Assembly (NCBI RefSeq): GCF_040183065.1
Contig: NC_091127.1
Span: 110,425,834-110,489,833 of the forward strand
DNA: 64,000 nt
Direction: 5' to 3'
From: Periplaneta americana
Lineage: Eukaryota > Arthropoda > Insecta > Blattodea > Blattidae
The notes below the pieces were generated by a model. The model made no database searches and was not told where the DNA came from. It was given only the letters and a program-made list of their open reading frames with translations. A program made the translations under genes and the position numbers. Shown here piece after piece: positions 1 to 11,810 of this stretch (position 1 is the stretch's first letter; each line of letters starts with the position of its first letter).

Positions 1-352
1 AGCTGCCATTAAGGAATGGCAGTAAGTTTTAGGTAGAGATTTTATTTTAAGAGATATACCTTTAAATACTATACTGTTCGTAGATGCATAGTATCACAGA
101 CGAAAATGAATTATGTTGAAAATAAATTAAATAAATTTAGACAATTACTATGCAATATAAAACGAACATTATTTTTAAAAGACATTATGTTCTGAAACTA
201 TTTTAAAATTTCATAAAGTTAAGGATACCGGTATTTCAGTGTAACATACTATGGGTGTCTGAATTGTGGACATTTACCACAAAACAAATTCAACAGAGCA
301 GCAAAGCAGGTGCGCCGCTAGCGGGGCAGAGAGTAAAGAGACGTGTCAGTCC

Positions 353-580
353 ACCACTGTGGAGTAACAGCATGTCTGACCGTGAAATGAGTGGGCTCTG
401 GTTCAAATCCTGGTTGGGGTTTTTTCAAAGTTTTACCTCAAGCAAATGAAGCAGAATTGCTGGGCAACTTTCGGTATTGGAGTTCGGACTCATTTCGCCA
501 TCATCATCACCATCACCATCACCATCACCATCACCATCACCATCATCCATATCATAGCCCAGGTATAGTTCACGGTAAAT
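353..580 (+). mobile_element. tRNA-derived SINE (family 1, copy A) with CATCAC tail
   Basis: The head contains a polymerase III B-box-like GGTTCAAATCC at 400-410, preceded by a tRNA-like half. The body and tail match, in the opposite orientation, the copy at 11130-11379: the shared blocks include GAAGCAGAATTGCTGGGCAA, a GGACTCATTTC block and a terminal AGTTCACGGT block. The two copies therefore define one family inside this window. A hexanucleotide CATCAC expansion lies within the tail at about 498-545. It encodes no protein. The short reading frames across it are incidental, and the run of histidines in one of them is only the microsatellite. Confidence 0.8.
498..545. repeat. (CATCAC)n microsatellite
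   Basis: A near-uniform CATCAC/CATCAT tract inside the tail of the SINE copy. The second SINE copy has only a short CATCAT at the equivalent place, so the expansion arose after insertion. Confidence 0.9.
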
Positions 581-944
581 CTATTCCATTTATTGAAAAT
601 ACAAATAAACTACTATATAAGCCTGTTTATAAGCAATATAAATACCTATTATATTTGAAGCAATGCTTAGTTACAGTATTTAAATTTTGCTTCTGTTATT
701 ATATATACGTTATAAAATACGTAAATAACTTACTTTAGTTATATTACAAAGAGGGGAGATGATGTCCGCTAAGATGATGCTTGCTTATATACCCAATGAT
801 ATTTTATAAACTCCGAATCCTCTATAGAAGTCAAGAATATAATAGATCAAATAGTACAATATAGAGACAAAAGGTTATACACAAATGCTTACAATGGAAC
901 CATTTAGAATATCATTACAAACATATAACAAATTATAAAATCGC

Positions 945-1130
945 TATGGTGGCTCATTGCTTATATGCCAGGAGGCCAGGTTCAAATCCTATTCCATCCT
1001 GAATGTGTAAGTCATCTTAGACAAGCCTGTGTGGTCCAGACAACACAGGATTCTCCAAATACTACGGTCCTCCTGTAACATCCCGACAATTCTCCATCAT
1101 CATTTATTACAGATGCTATGTAAACCCACC
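945..1130 (+). mobile_element. tRNA-derived SINE-like element (different family)
   Basis: A tRNA-like head with a B-box-like AGGTTCAAATCC near 978-989 is followed by an unrelated body with a CATCATCAT-type stretch near 1095. No second copy was found in the window, so the boundaries are approximate and the family is unnamed. Confidence 0.5.
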
Positions 1131-1270
1131 GTTATTAGACAGAAAAATATAACTATTTATAATTTATAAACTTACTAGAAAACGAAATATTGAAAGACCT
1201 AGGAAATACGGGAGAGAACTTCAAACAAACCTTTGTGAACCTAGAAAAGGCCAGAAGGCCAAATCTGTGC

Positions 1271-1272
1271 AG

Positions 1273-1309
<37 letters not shown>
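1271..1309. repeat. (TTA)n microsatellite
   Basis: An uninterrupted TTA/ATT trinucleotide tract. The asparagine run in the minus-strand frame is its translation and is not a gene. Confidence 0.9.
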
Positions 1310-1310
<1 letters not shown>

Positions 1311-1519
1311 AAGGTGGCCCACATATGATGTTGAATTGAATTGAATAGCCTAATGTTTCACTGAGGGATAGTCTATTTCTCACAAGGTGAGCTAATCAGC
1401 ACAAGGGGTTTTTCAGCTGTCTAACTGATCCACACTATCATTATCACTTTTCACTAGTACTGTCTTTGCATGTCTTTCTTACATCTCATTATATTGGTCC
1501 AATGTCTTGCTGTTCGTTT

Positions 1520-1757
1520 TCTGAATATATCTACCCATCTGTGGGATATTTTACCAATGTAGGGGTCCCACATTGTGATCTTCTGCGTTCATCTGTTATC
1601 GCTAGTCTCACTACAAGGCCTCTCCTCTTCCATTTCGTCATTATGGCTAGCTGCATGGCATCTACTGTTGCTGACATCTCTTGCAGTGCTTCGTTTGGAA
1701 TTCTGTCACTCAATGTTATACCTGGAATCTTTCTCGACTCTCTACTTCGGCAGGCTT
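1520..1757 (-). pseudogene. LINE reverse-transcriptase ORF, 3' tail fragment
   Basis: On the minus strand a short frame reads GITLSDRIPNEALQEM, then about 25 residues further TKWKRRGLVVRLA. This resembles the post-RT tail of insect LINE polyproteins, which carry a 'GxxLxDRIxNEEI...KWxWAGHIxR' pattern. No RT catalytic block is present and the frame breaks on both sides, so it is a dead 5'-truncated fragment. The assignment rests on pattern recall. Confidence 0.5.
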
Positions 1758-2600
1758 AATTTTTGTAAAATAAATCCTGACCTTTCGAAATCTCGTTAGA
1801 ACACGGGATCTATTAGATTTGGTCATGGACAACATTCCATTGGGCCCCACTCCTGAGGTACGGGGGGGGGGCAGCCTTGATATTTTGAAAGGAATTTTTG
1901 AAATTATTTTGGATATTCTGGTTCTCTTCCTCAATAAATCTGGCAACTTCTGCTTGAATCATTTTTTTCTAAAGTTACATCTTAAGAAGATGCAGCTTCT
2001 TTGATAATAATAGACCCGAAAAAACAACGAACCCAGGCCACCTATGTAACACTCTGGTGCTCTAGACAACGCAGTCACCTCAGGGGTGTAATACAGTTTT
2101 AATACTCTTTATGAATTAGAGGAAGAAACTTTGGAGAGAATATTTATCTCACTATAAAACTGTTGGAAGAGTGACTACAACATGACATTTTACTGAAGAT
2201 GTTATTATCTGTTATGTTATGTACACAAATGATTATCTAAATATAAATCGACTTCTGTACCACTCAGTGCTATATTCCATTTTAGTCTCTTGTACATCAA
2301 TACATTTAAATCGAAATTTTAACAATAATTGTTAATCTTTTCTGTTCCGTAGTTAGATGGTAACTAAAAGCTATATTCATATTTAAAATCTCATCTCTGT
2401 GTAATTAATTATCTCTATTTAATACCGTTCAAGCTTCCTTTTGATACATTGTACTTGTATCATATTAATTTACATTCAATTTCATGACCGACATTAATTT
2501 GATTTATCTTGCATTTACCTGAATAACAACTGGGCTATATAAATGAGTGTTTGCAGTAGATTGTCCATAGTTTCTTTGTTATACCCACAAAGTTTCGTTG
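1758..2600. other. AT-rich sequence without recognised gene
   Basis: Contains a run of nine or more G near 1862 and otherwise low-complexity AT-rich DNA. No supported coding, SINE or terminal-repeat structure was seen. Confidence 0.4.
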
Positions 2601-2607
2601 AGAAAAT

Positions 2608-2910
2608 TTGAACAACAATGCTAGTAAACTTGTTTATTTTAATATATGTTATAGGCTCTTTACCTATAGAACATGTTCATACATGAAAAACTGTCCTCCA
2701 ATACTTGATCTTCAATCAGCACTTCGAGTTGCACTGAAGAAAAGTAAAATTAAGGATGTCACAGACTTATTGCCATATATAAAAGAGGAAAGCCTCTCAT
2801 TTTATGAATCTCTTTTCCAATCTTCTGAGACTATGAAAGATGATGAGGAGAGTGAAAGTGATGACAGAGATGAGGAGGGAAATCGTGTGGAAAATATGGA
2901 TGTGGGATGA
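2608..2910 (+). pseudogene. 100-codon frame of unknown type, possible transposon-ORF C-terminus
   Basis: An open frame from ATG 2608 to TGA 2910. Its second half looks protein-like. A basic stretch (ALKKSKIKDVTDLLPYI, about residues 45-61) is followed by an SFYESLF motif and a strongly acidic tail (DDEESESDDRDEE). A K-K-x-K-x-x-D-x-x-x-L-x-x-Y-I...F-Y-x-x-L pattern recurs at the C-termini of some insect transposon proteins as I remember them. The first 35 residues look like random AT-rich translation, so the true upstream part is probably missing or spliced. Function not recognised. Confidence 0.3.
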
Positions 2911-2927
2911 ACAAAAATAATGTCCTA

Positions 2928-3170
2928 CGGTACCTTGTTTGAAAAACATTTTTTACTATTCAACAAGTTCATCATGTGTTACCTTGTTTGATAAACTTCT
3001 ATTCCTTATTTTGTTTTGAAAACATTTTTAACTTTTCAAAATGTTCGTGATTCGTTATTTTGTGTGGAAAAAATGTCATACTGTCGAAATATTCATGATT
3101 CACTATTTTGTTTTGAAAACATTTCTAACTTTTCGAAATGTTCGTTATTTGCTATGTTATGTGGAAAATA
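2928..3170. repeat. Diverged short tandem repeat
   Basis: Several imperfect copies of a block of about 50-75 bp beginning (A/T)CCTTGTTTGA or ATTTTGTTTTGAAAACAT and ending in a TTCGTGATT-like string. Copies differ by substitutions and indels. It follows the stop of the acidic frame and has no coding potential. Confidence 0.55.
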
Positions 3171-3299
3171 TCCCAAGTTCTAATAATGTTAATGAATATT
3201 ATTAATAATATTGCTGTCTGTTATATAAAAATATAAATAATAATACATTTTATAAAGACTACACATAGCTTATATTTATTTTTGAATTGAAAGTACCTT

Positions 3300-4915
3300 C
3301 TCCAGAAAAGGGGCCCATAACATGCATTACCTTTATACATTATTCTTTAAATATATGGCATTGGATTAAAATGCTTTTAGCATTTGTTATATTATGTAAA
3401 AAAACACAATACTACTTATCCAGCAGTTTCATACTTATTGGTTAGTCCATTTAGTGCACTGCTTTAAAAATTTCAACTCTATATATATCTCAGAACAACA
3501 TTTTGGAGTATGGGCCCTTATTGCAGCTATGTCTTTAACTGATCCATGGATCTCAAAGCTGTGAAGGCTTCAAAAAGCAATACATGGGCTGGAGCTACGC
3601 ATTCACAAAGCGACAAATCCGAATTAGAGAACAATGCTAACAGAAGCCATCTCGTGCTGAATGCATTCCAGACCAAGCGCTGGAAAGGTATGGGTAGTTG
3701 CAGTAAGAATATAACTGTCGAAATTGTGCTCGACAAAGTATCCTAGGTTCAAATATTGCCGATATTAAATAAGACTGAACTTTATGACAATAAATCGTTG
3801 CATTTATTTGTGAAATATTTTATGAACTCCCACTTAGATGATTCTGAAATAACTGACTACCGGTACATTTATGTTTTATATCGCATATTCTTGCTTACAA
3901 TAAAGTAACATAACATGTAAAATGAACTGAGCTCACATAGGCATTTTGAATTAAGTACTGAAAAGAATTATTATACTTCGAATGGCAAGACACATACTTC
4001 TGAATAATATAACACGTGGATACTTTACAATAATTTGGATTTACATCATTAGGAGAAATATAGAAAAGTACCGGTAGTTCCAACATGTCAATAGAATGCA
4101 AGACATTAAGAGTTTTAAATTAAATTTCAAATGTCGCCCAAATAGAAAAAAATACGACATGAAAGAACAAAGAATGATCATCTGGTGACACTACACCAAT
4201 GAGAATACAAGAGCGATTTATACGTGAAAGCATGATCTATATAAAACATGGAAGTAACCGGTGGTTGATAGAAGGATTTCATCTAAGATACCGAATATAC
4301 TGACAGAAATTTATCATGCTTCCTCAGCAGAGTCATATCAGGAACGAATTCTTCATTGCATACATACCTCTTTTTACTCAACAATCATATCTGTCACACA
4401 CGAAAACCGAAAGTCTGTCCTGGAACCCCAATAATTCCATGATTTGAAAATGTCTGTTCATTATTTAGATAGCAGGCTGCCTGATTGCAAACATTTTTGT
4501 AGCCAAAATACTTAATATTTGCATGCTTAATAAAATTTACATTCAAATCTTATATTTTAAAGAAGCAAGAAGCAATTTTCTGTGATTGCCTGGCACCATC
4601 TCAACAACAATGACATCACGTGTATTGTAGGTGTCACCAAGCAACAAGTGAAGGAAGTAATTTTTTCTGAAATTTACACCGAAAAAATCAAATTTATTTT
4701 GGCTAAATTATAAAGTATAAGAATGAACAGTCATTCTCTCAATTAAAGTGGTCTAGTCTTCTTAATTGCTTACTTCAGAAATAAATATATGAAATTTTGG
4801 AATATACGTCAAGGGAATCGAACTACTGTGGGCGTTTTTAAATCACTGTTGTCTGCGTTTCCCTATCAGTCAGCCAAAAGGATGTACATATTCAGTTTCA
4901 GAGCCACTGCTCTCT
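3300..4915. other. Unassigned AT-rich interval
   Basis: A weak inverted pair around GGGCCCATA (3303-3322 and 3506-3528) could be the ends of a small MITE. The rest shows no supported gene. The overlapping short frames at 3527-3746 on both strands have no recognisable domain. Confidence 0.35.
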
Positions 4916-4917
4916 CT

Positions 4918-6490
4918 AAAAAGATGGATGACAGACGAAACAAGCTTCTTGTTCCACTCAGAAAGCAATAAGAACTTACACTACTTTGCATTTTCTGGAA
5001 CAAGGTAAGGAATAAGGAATTACACTGCTTTGCATTTCCCGTATGAGGTAGCACTAGCACCAGATAACAAGTACGAATGACATTGCGACGAGAATTCCAG
5101 CCATACAAGATAGCAGATACACCAATACGTGCTGCTTCTTGTTTCACTCAGAAAGGAATAAAGAATTACAATGCTCTGCAATTTCCGGTATGATGTAGCA
5201 CTAGCACCAGATAACAAGTATGAACGACATTGCGACGAGGATTCCAGCTGTACAAGATGGCAGATACACCAATATGCGCTGCTTCTTGTTTCATTCAGAA
5301 AGGAATTACACTGCTTTGCAATTTCCGGTATAAGATAGCACTAGCACCAGATAAGTACGAACGACATTGCAATGATGGTTCCAGCTGTACAAGTTGGCAG
5401 ATACACCAATACGCACTGCTTCTTGTTTCATTCAGAAAGGAATTACACTGCTTTGCAATTTCTGGTATGAGATAGCACTACCGCCAGATAACAAGTGCAA
5501 ACGACATTGCAACGAGGGTTCCAGCTGTACAAGATGGCAGATACACCAATACGCGCTGCTTCTTGTTTCATTCAGAAAGGAATAAAGAATTACGCTGCTT
5601 TGCATTTCCAGTATGAGGTGGCACTAGCAACAGATAACAAGTACGAACGACATTGCAACAAGGGTTCCAGCTGTACAAGATGGCAGATACACCAATACAT
5701 GCTGCTTCTTGTTTCACTCAGAAAGGAATAAAGAATTACGCTGCTTTGCATTTCCGGTATGAGGTAGTACTAGCACCAGATAACAAGTACGAACGACATT
5801 ACAACGAGGGTTCCAGCTGTACAAGATGGCAGATACACCAATACATGCAGCTTCTTGTTTCACTCAGAAAGGAATAAAGAATTACGCTACTTTGCATTTC
5901 CGGTATGAGGTAGCACTAGCAACAGATTACAAGTACGAACGACATTACAACGAGGGTTCCAGCTGTACAAGATGGCAGATACACCAATACATGCAGCTTC
6001 TTGTTTCACTCAGAAAGGAATAAAGAATTACGCTACTTTGCATTTCCGGTATGAGGTAGTACTAGCACCAGATAACAAGTACGAACGACATTACAACGAG
6101 GGTTCCAGCTGTACAAGATGGCAGATACACCAATACATGCAGCTTCTTGTTTCACTCAGAAAGGAATAAAGAATTACGCTACTTTGCATTTCCGGTATGA
6201 GGTAGCACTAGCAACAGATTACAAGTACGAACGACATTGCAACAAGGGTTCCAGCTGTACAAGATGGCAGATACACCAATATGCACTGCCTCTTCTTTCA
6301 CTCAGAAAGGAATAAGGAATTACATGCTCTGCAATTTCCGGTATGAGGTAGCAGTAGCACCAGATAACAAGTACGAACGACATTGCAATGAGGGTTCCAG
6401 CTCAGATTTGTACAAGACGGACGATACACTGATCCACTCAGAAGCTAATAAGAAATTACACTGCTTTGCAATTTATGGTATGAAGTCACT
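4918..6490. repeat. Tandem minisatellite, unit about 146 bp, about 10 units
   Basis: The block containing GATGGCAGATACACCAATAC recurs at about 5110, 5257, 5394, 5534, 5680, 5826, 5972, 6118, 6264 and, degenerate, 6417. Spacings are 147, 137, 140, 146, 146, 146, 146, 146 and 153. Central units are the most uniform and the edges are more divergent, as expected for unequal exchange. Each unit has a short open frame of about 65 codons, but 146 is not a multiple of three, so the frame shifts and stops in every unit. I therefore read it as non-coding satellite. Confidence 0.93.
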
Positions 6491-6757
6491 GCTGTTGCTA
6501 AGAACATAACTGAAACATAAGCAGAAGTACAAGGCGAGGAGCAGAAGGTGTAATTGACATGGAAGCAGAAAATGCAGCTGCAAAGGAAGACGCAAGTGCA
6601 TTAGGAGACTTTAATCACGTATCGAATTGTACAAATCTTTTTGGTCTCAATAAATAATTCTAGTTTTTTAAACTGTCTTTATTTATGTCCTACCTCATCT
6701 ATAATGTGAGGTATCTTAGAAGGAATGAATAAGGCTAGTTAAAACAATACGGAATCT

Positions 6758-6976
6758 AGAATAACTCTTCTCGGGTTCTCAGCCAGGTGAGTTGGAGATT
6801 AGCTTCCAAGCTTTCGACGGCTAGCTCTGCCATCTTCTTCAGGGACGAAGTGACTTCGTCCCTGAAGAAGATGGCAGAGCTAGCCGTCGAAAGCTTGGAA
6901 GCTAATCTCCAACTCACCTGGCTGAGAACCCGAGAAGAGTTATTCTACATCAAACGCCGGGAAAGCCTCAAGTCAT
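6758..6976. mobile_element. Young inserted palindrome with 14-bp target duplication
   Basis: The left arm 6757-6851 and right arm 6853-6947 are exact reverse complements about one single central base (6852), giving 95-bp arms. A 29-base unpaired tail follows (6948-6976). The unit is bracketed by the 14-mer ACAATACGGAATCT at 6744-6757 and 6977-6990. The right arm plus tail reads as open frame, MAELAVESLEANLQLTWLRT then EELFYIKRRESLKS. I recall this string as a repeated, probably mobile-element-derived sequence in cockroach annotation. Mechanistic class is unproven, but the duplication length fits target-primed retrotransposition. Confidence 0.85.
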
Positions 6977-6990
6977 ACAATACGGAATCT

Positions 6991-7740
6991 GCTTATGGTG
7001 CCTCCACTGCCAGAGACCTGCCCTAGAACAATGTACGACTGTTGGACAGAGGATTGATTTGTCAGTAAAAGTTCAGATTATTTGGCATAAGATTTAAATC
7101 ATAATGCAAAACTTAAATATTTACATAACATTGACACAAAAATCAAGAATCATACCATTAAAATTCTAGCATTCATAATACAGTCACGCATACAGTCATC
7201 ACCACCAACAACTGCACTGCTTAGGCTTTTGATTAATTCCATCTCCTTAAAGTTAATCACACCGGATTTTTTAGTTTTCAACACTTCTCCCTTTCTTGTT
7301 TGTAGTGAATCATCTCAAGAGATACACATAATCATTATAATGTAGATTAGAAGTCTTATAATGATTCATTACAGATCCTGCTTCCTGAAAACACTGGTTG
7401 ACAAAGTTGGGACACGAAATGTTTTTATTTTTTTTTTTTTAATTGCTGAGTTTATAAGGATATATTGGACTATAAAACATAAGCATTGAAAAATAAAATA
7501 ACATATAATTTATATAAAAACATTCACTTTCTTTCTTTATAAACATAGAATTTATATGAAGATAAAACTTTTCCTAACATTAAAAATTTTGTCTCCAATA
7601 AGCTTAACATAATCACCTCTGAATAGATCACATTATAAATTCGTAAAAGTTGATAATAAACAATAAAAACTGATGAAAGTGACGTTGATAATAAAATTGA
7701 GAAAACTCGGAAAACTCTTTTTACACAATGTTAAAACTGG
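6991..7740. other. No recognised feature
   Basis: AT-rich sequence with a T-run near 7431. No supported open frame, SINE or terminal repeat was seen. Confidence 0.4.
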
Positions 7741-7743
7741 AAC

Positions 7744-7950
7744 AAACTATTATGAAACAGAAATCCCAGGTGTGCTGCTCTCAAAATTTCATGGACCAAA
7801 TTATCTTCTTCCTTCTTTGTTAACCCAGGCTGACCACCAGATGATTTCAGGTTTGCCGCATTAACTTTGTTTTCCAGTGTTGATCTGGGAATTTCATACA
7901 GATCAAATGCATTCCTATAGGATAATTTTTCCTCCTTAATTAATGTCTTT
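7744..7950 (-). pseudogene. HTH_psq (pipsqueak/CENP-B type) DNA-binding domain fragment of a pogo-like transposase
   Basis: Read on the minus strand from about 7950, the frame gives EEKLSYRNAFDLYEIPRSTL, then a short linker and GGQPGLTKKEEDNLVHEIL. This follows the HTH_psq pattern (K-x-S-x-R-x-A-A-x-x-Y-x-I-P-R-S-T-L ... GxPxxLTxxEE) found at the N-terminus of pogo/Tigger transposases and related proteins. The frame is closed on both sides and no DDE domain follows, so it is a relic. The plus-strand 63-codon frame over the same DNA is its shadow. Confidence 0.7.
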
Positions 7951-8855
7951 TATGGATTTTTCCCTCAGTCTACAACTATGAAAGTATCTGCATTGTAAAA
8001 ATCCCACCTATTACGTCGTAAAATTTAAAAGACCCAAAATAAACTTTCCAAACAAAACCACCCAGAGGAAACAAGAAGCACATGTCCCTTGCAACATATG
8101 TTAAGGTTCTGTTAAGTGTGGGAGTCATAAACTCACTCTGTAGGGTCAACTGACTGTCAAAAAGGAGAGAATAACAGCATTGTCTGAACTCACCCGTGTC
8201 AAATCTTACCCTACTTTATGGTATTCTTTTGTGTATCTATTGTGTATTGATATGTATTGGGCGCAAGGTCAATGACAATGGCATTCACATTCAGTCAAAA
8301 AGTAAATAAGTAATATGGGACTATTGTTAACCTTAAGTACATGGGATTATACAAATTAAAAATATAATTATAAGAAATAATTACATTTAACTACACATTT
8401 TGTTCATGATATGTTTAGAGAGTTCGTTCAGTGCCAAAAGGGCGGCCAGTATCACTGACAAGAGATAGCAGAAACTGTATCCATCCTTCTACTAGTTATA
8501 AACTGTTACCTTTTGTTGTGAACACCTGAGTGATTTTAACTGTTGACAGTGACATTCAAATATGGTTGTGAACTGTACCAAGTTAAGCTAAACTTAGTTA
8601 AAATAAAGGAAAATGTGTTAATATTATATCATATCTCACACAAATAATTTAATAATTACAGTCTACATAATGCTTTTTGATTTGATTTAATGTAGTTCAC
8701 GTGATGGTTTTAGAACAATCTTGGTTTCATATCTCCAGTCATGTCGGTCAGTACTGGACACTGTTTAATTTGGCAGTACTGGTCATACTATTTTGTGATA
8801 TTTATATATTTACATACCGTAATTCAATTTAATGGTTTGTAATTTAAAGAACGTA
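7951..8855. other. No recognised feature
   Basis: AT-rich interspersed sequence. No coding domain or paired terminal repeats were identified by eye. Confidence 0.35.
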
Positions 8856-8859
8856 AATA

Positions 8860-9066
8860 ATGTCAGAAGCTAATCCAAAAACCATCGAAAGAAAGATGGA
8901 ATCCAGATGCCAAACTCAAATCTCTGAAAATATTGCAACTGCCTGCATTTTGTGTGGATAAACACATAATAAAGATTGAACCCAATGCTTATCTTGTAAA
9001 ATGTGGACTCACGAAGCTTGTGCTGGTGTTCTGAAAACATTAGACAACTAGAAATGCGATCATTGT
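8860..9066 (+). pseudogene. PHD-like zinc finger relic
   Basis: From ATG 8860 the frame reads MSEANPKTIERKMESR, then a cysteine-rich segment with C-I-L-C-G, H-N-K-D, Q-C-L-S-C-K-M-W-T-H-E-A-C-A-G and K-C-D-H-C. This is the Cys4-His-Cys3 spacing of PHD-like fingers that end some insect pogo-type and other transposase ORFs. At least three in-frame stops interrupt it, so it is dead. The overlapping minus-strand frame is a shadow. Confidence 0.6.
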
Positions 9067-9069
9067 GAG

Positions 9070-11125
9070 CATTAAAAATGTGTTCGGTACTGTACTCCAT
9101 TTCTAAATACATGCAAATTTTTAGGTTCATTTGATTTCTTTACAGCATTTTTGAAGTGTTTATATTATAAACATTAGTCGATTTGTTAATTTTATATTAA
9201 AGAAAAACTAAAGTTAATACGATAATTGTTTTTTTTTAACTATAAGGAAAGAACTTAAGTGTCTGGTACTGAACCAACTCCCCCTATGTTAGTCTATATA
9301 ATTTTGGCAGTTTGTCATTTACACTGCGTATATTATTATGTACAAATTTCATTATTATTCTTATTACAAACAAATTCAAACAAAAATTACACTTAGGGTA
9401 TAAGTGATACAGTGTTAAAACTTGTGTAATCAAAATGTATAGAAATTACGCATTCATAAGTGCTTAGTTCATTGCTACTCTGCTGCTCTCTTTCTCTTTT
9501 CTCTCACATTTATTTGTTTGTTTTTGGTTACAGCACTTCTTTCTGTATTTTGCAAATTCTCCTCTTGGTTCTGAGCACTTTCAACTGCTTTAACATAAGC
9601 CATCTCTGTGGTCCGTTCAATGTCATCCCTCTGGTATTTCCAGTTTCAGTACTTCTTTTTTCTACTTATCAGCTGGGTTCCTCAAGAGTTACACCAGGTG
9701 TTGACATGTACTCCATCTCTTTGGGCACCAGGTTCGCAGATGGCGTTGGGTAATAGGCTGCAATTGTCAGGCTCCTTAAAATAACATAGCCAGATTTGTA
9801 GAGTCACGTTCATTGTCATTCATTTAATTTAATAAAGAATCAGTAAAAGATTGACCTTATCAAATTTATTCTTACCTGTCACCATTACAGAATTTATTTC
9901 CCTTTCAACAGATCGAGGACCGTTTGCTCCCAGTCCTGCATATGTATAGACCTATTGCTTGTCCATTTACTCTAATTTTCATATTTATAATTTTTAAATT
10001 AGATTTTCTGTTAACGACAGATCAAATTCCCCTTTCAGATCTTCTCTTATTCTCATTATCGCAGTAATTTTTCCCTTCTTCGATCTGGACAACTGTGATT
10101 TATGTAAAATGTCATTGTGACAAACTTTTTTACTTTTCATGAAACACGCTTCTTCTACCACTGTGATGGACAAACCAGCATTTACAATATATGCTCCCTC
10201 GAACTGAAAGGAATCTTTGTTTGCATACTTACAATCAGCTGTCTGTAAACAAAGATGAGATAAAGCAACATCTCCACAACACGAAGGCATGGGGAAATTA
10301 TTAATACAAAACACATGAGCCGTAAGTACGTGCATCTCACATTTTTTAAGCATTGTCTTGCGAGAGACAACTCACTTTTATTAATACCACCATTGTCTAC
10401 ACATGCCATGATACTATCATGAAGAGTTTATTTGGTGATTCGAAAATTTCATTTTATAAAGATCGGTTGCCAAAAAATCATGTGCTGTTTATTTACAAAG
10501 GATGTCTTTTCTTCTCAGAACCTCTGGTCTAGTAGTGGAGTCAATGAATATCATACATTACTATTTCATGTTTCAGTGTTTTGTTTATGATATGTTTCAA
10601 TGAAGAGAAAGATAGTGCAAAATGTTTACCAACTTTATTTATAATACTTTTTTTGATAGTTTATCTTTTCTCTCTTTCCCACCAACACCAGAGTGCTAGA
10701 AGAGATTGTTAAGAGTTGTTTTTCTTAGTTTCTGTATCAACTCTGAAAATTGTACAGAAATGAAATCTATTATCCATATACTTATTGCTAACTCTTAGTT
10801 CCCCAATGAGGAGTTCGGCCTGTCTAATAGCTATAGATCTCCAGTCTCTCAGTAAACCTAGTTTCCTTGGGGGAGGGGGGGGGAGCAAAACCATAGAATC
10901 CCGATATAACGAGATTATGGGGGACATCATTTATCTCCTCCCCCCAATGTAGCTTGACCTTGATACAGTATATCAGATGGTATGGTATTGTAATAAAGTA
11001 AAATTGTAACAAAATATACAGACAATTTTACTTTTTTTTCCCTCTTGTACGAAAGAGGGGACACGAAGGCTTGCACTGCAGCCTGAGGCTTATTGTGCTT
11101 ACTACCCCTATTCTGTGAATGGTTG
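9070..11125. other. Unassigned interval
   Basis: Contains a few open frames of 60-119 codons on both strands (for example 10353-9994, minus) without any domain I recognise. A G-rich run is at 10865-10884. No SINE head or paired terminal repeats were seen. Confidence 0.35.
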
Positions 11126-11129
11126 GGTA

Positions 11130-11379
11130 GCCGAATGGCTGCACTCTTGTACAAGTATAGCACGCCGCACCGTGAACTTAACCTGGACTATTGCATGGGT
11201 GATATGTGAATTAATGATGATGAAATGAGTCTGAGGTCCAACACCGGAAATTACCCAACAATTCTGCTTCAATTCATTGAGGAAAAATCCCAACCAAGTA
11301 ACATGTCCCAACCAGGATTTGAACCTGGGTCCGCTCGTTTCATGGTCAGACGTGCTGACCATTACTTCACAACAGTGGA
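11130..11379 (-). mobile_element. tRNA-derived SINE (family 1, copy B)
   Basis: Minus-strand copy of the SINE at 353-580. The head starts near 11379 with CCACTGTTGTGAAGTAATGG. The B box is GGTTCAAATCC at about 11315-11325. It then shares the GAAGCAGAATTGTTGGGTAA body block and the AGTTCACGGT end block. The alignment between the two copies supports a length of about 230-250 bp. Confidence 0.8.
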
Positions 11380-11789
11380 TCAATTTTACATTTACTTTAT
11401 CTGTTTATCTAAAAAGCAAGATATCACATCAAATGTAAATTCTAATTATCTTTAAGTTTACACATTATACTGGAATCATTTTTCTTTTTTCTGCATTGTT
11501 GTGCAGATGTTATTCATATTTCTCCAAGTGGCTGCTTGAACACCTGCAGAGTTCTAACACATCAGTACAGGCTATTACAAAAAACATTATAGTGATTCCA
11601 TTCTTCAAATGAGGTACAGAAATTCTTATAATCCAGAAATTTAAAATAAATATTATAGTCCAGGCACATGGTCTGAAGACTTTAATTCGTCAACTTAAGC
11701 ACAGAAACTTAATCACAAACAAAAGCAAGAACAATCTTTTGAATTCAATATTTTTTTACGTTAATAGAAAAAAAAAGTTCGGCCGAGTT

Positions 11790-11810
11790 TGGGGGGGCAG
11801 TGCCCCCCCA
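11790..11810. repeat. Perfect GC hairpin
   Basis: Ten-base arms TGGGGGGGCA / TGCCCCCCCA around one G. Four G/C-homopolymer runs of 7-14 bp lie within about 300 bp here (also at 11880-11889). It may be part of an unrecognised element. Confidence 0.7.

Noticed and set aside
498..545. CRISPR-like or engineered His-tag sequence
   Set aside because: Pure hexanucleotide microsatellite with no spacers and no vector context.
391..738. 115-codon frame with a polyhistidine run
   Set aside because: The His run is the CATCAC microsatellite in a SINE tail. The frame has no homology-like segment and crosses the SINE boundary.
5230..6509. Overlapping plus-strand frames with repeated MADTPI...SLRKE peptides
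   Set aside because: They are one frame per 146-bp satellite unit. The period is not divisible by three, so no continuous repeat protein exists.
9994..10409. Two overlapping minus frames, up to 119 codons
   Set aside because: No recognisable domain, AT-rich amino-acid composition, and no supporting splice or repeat context.
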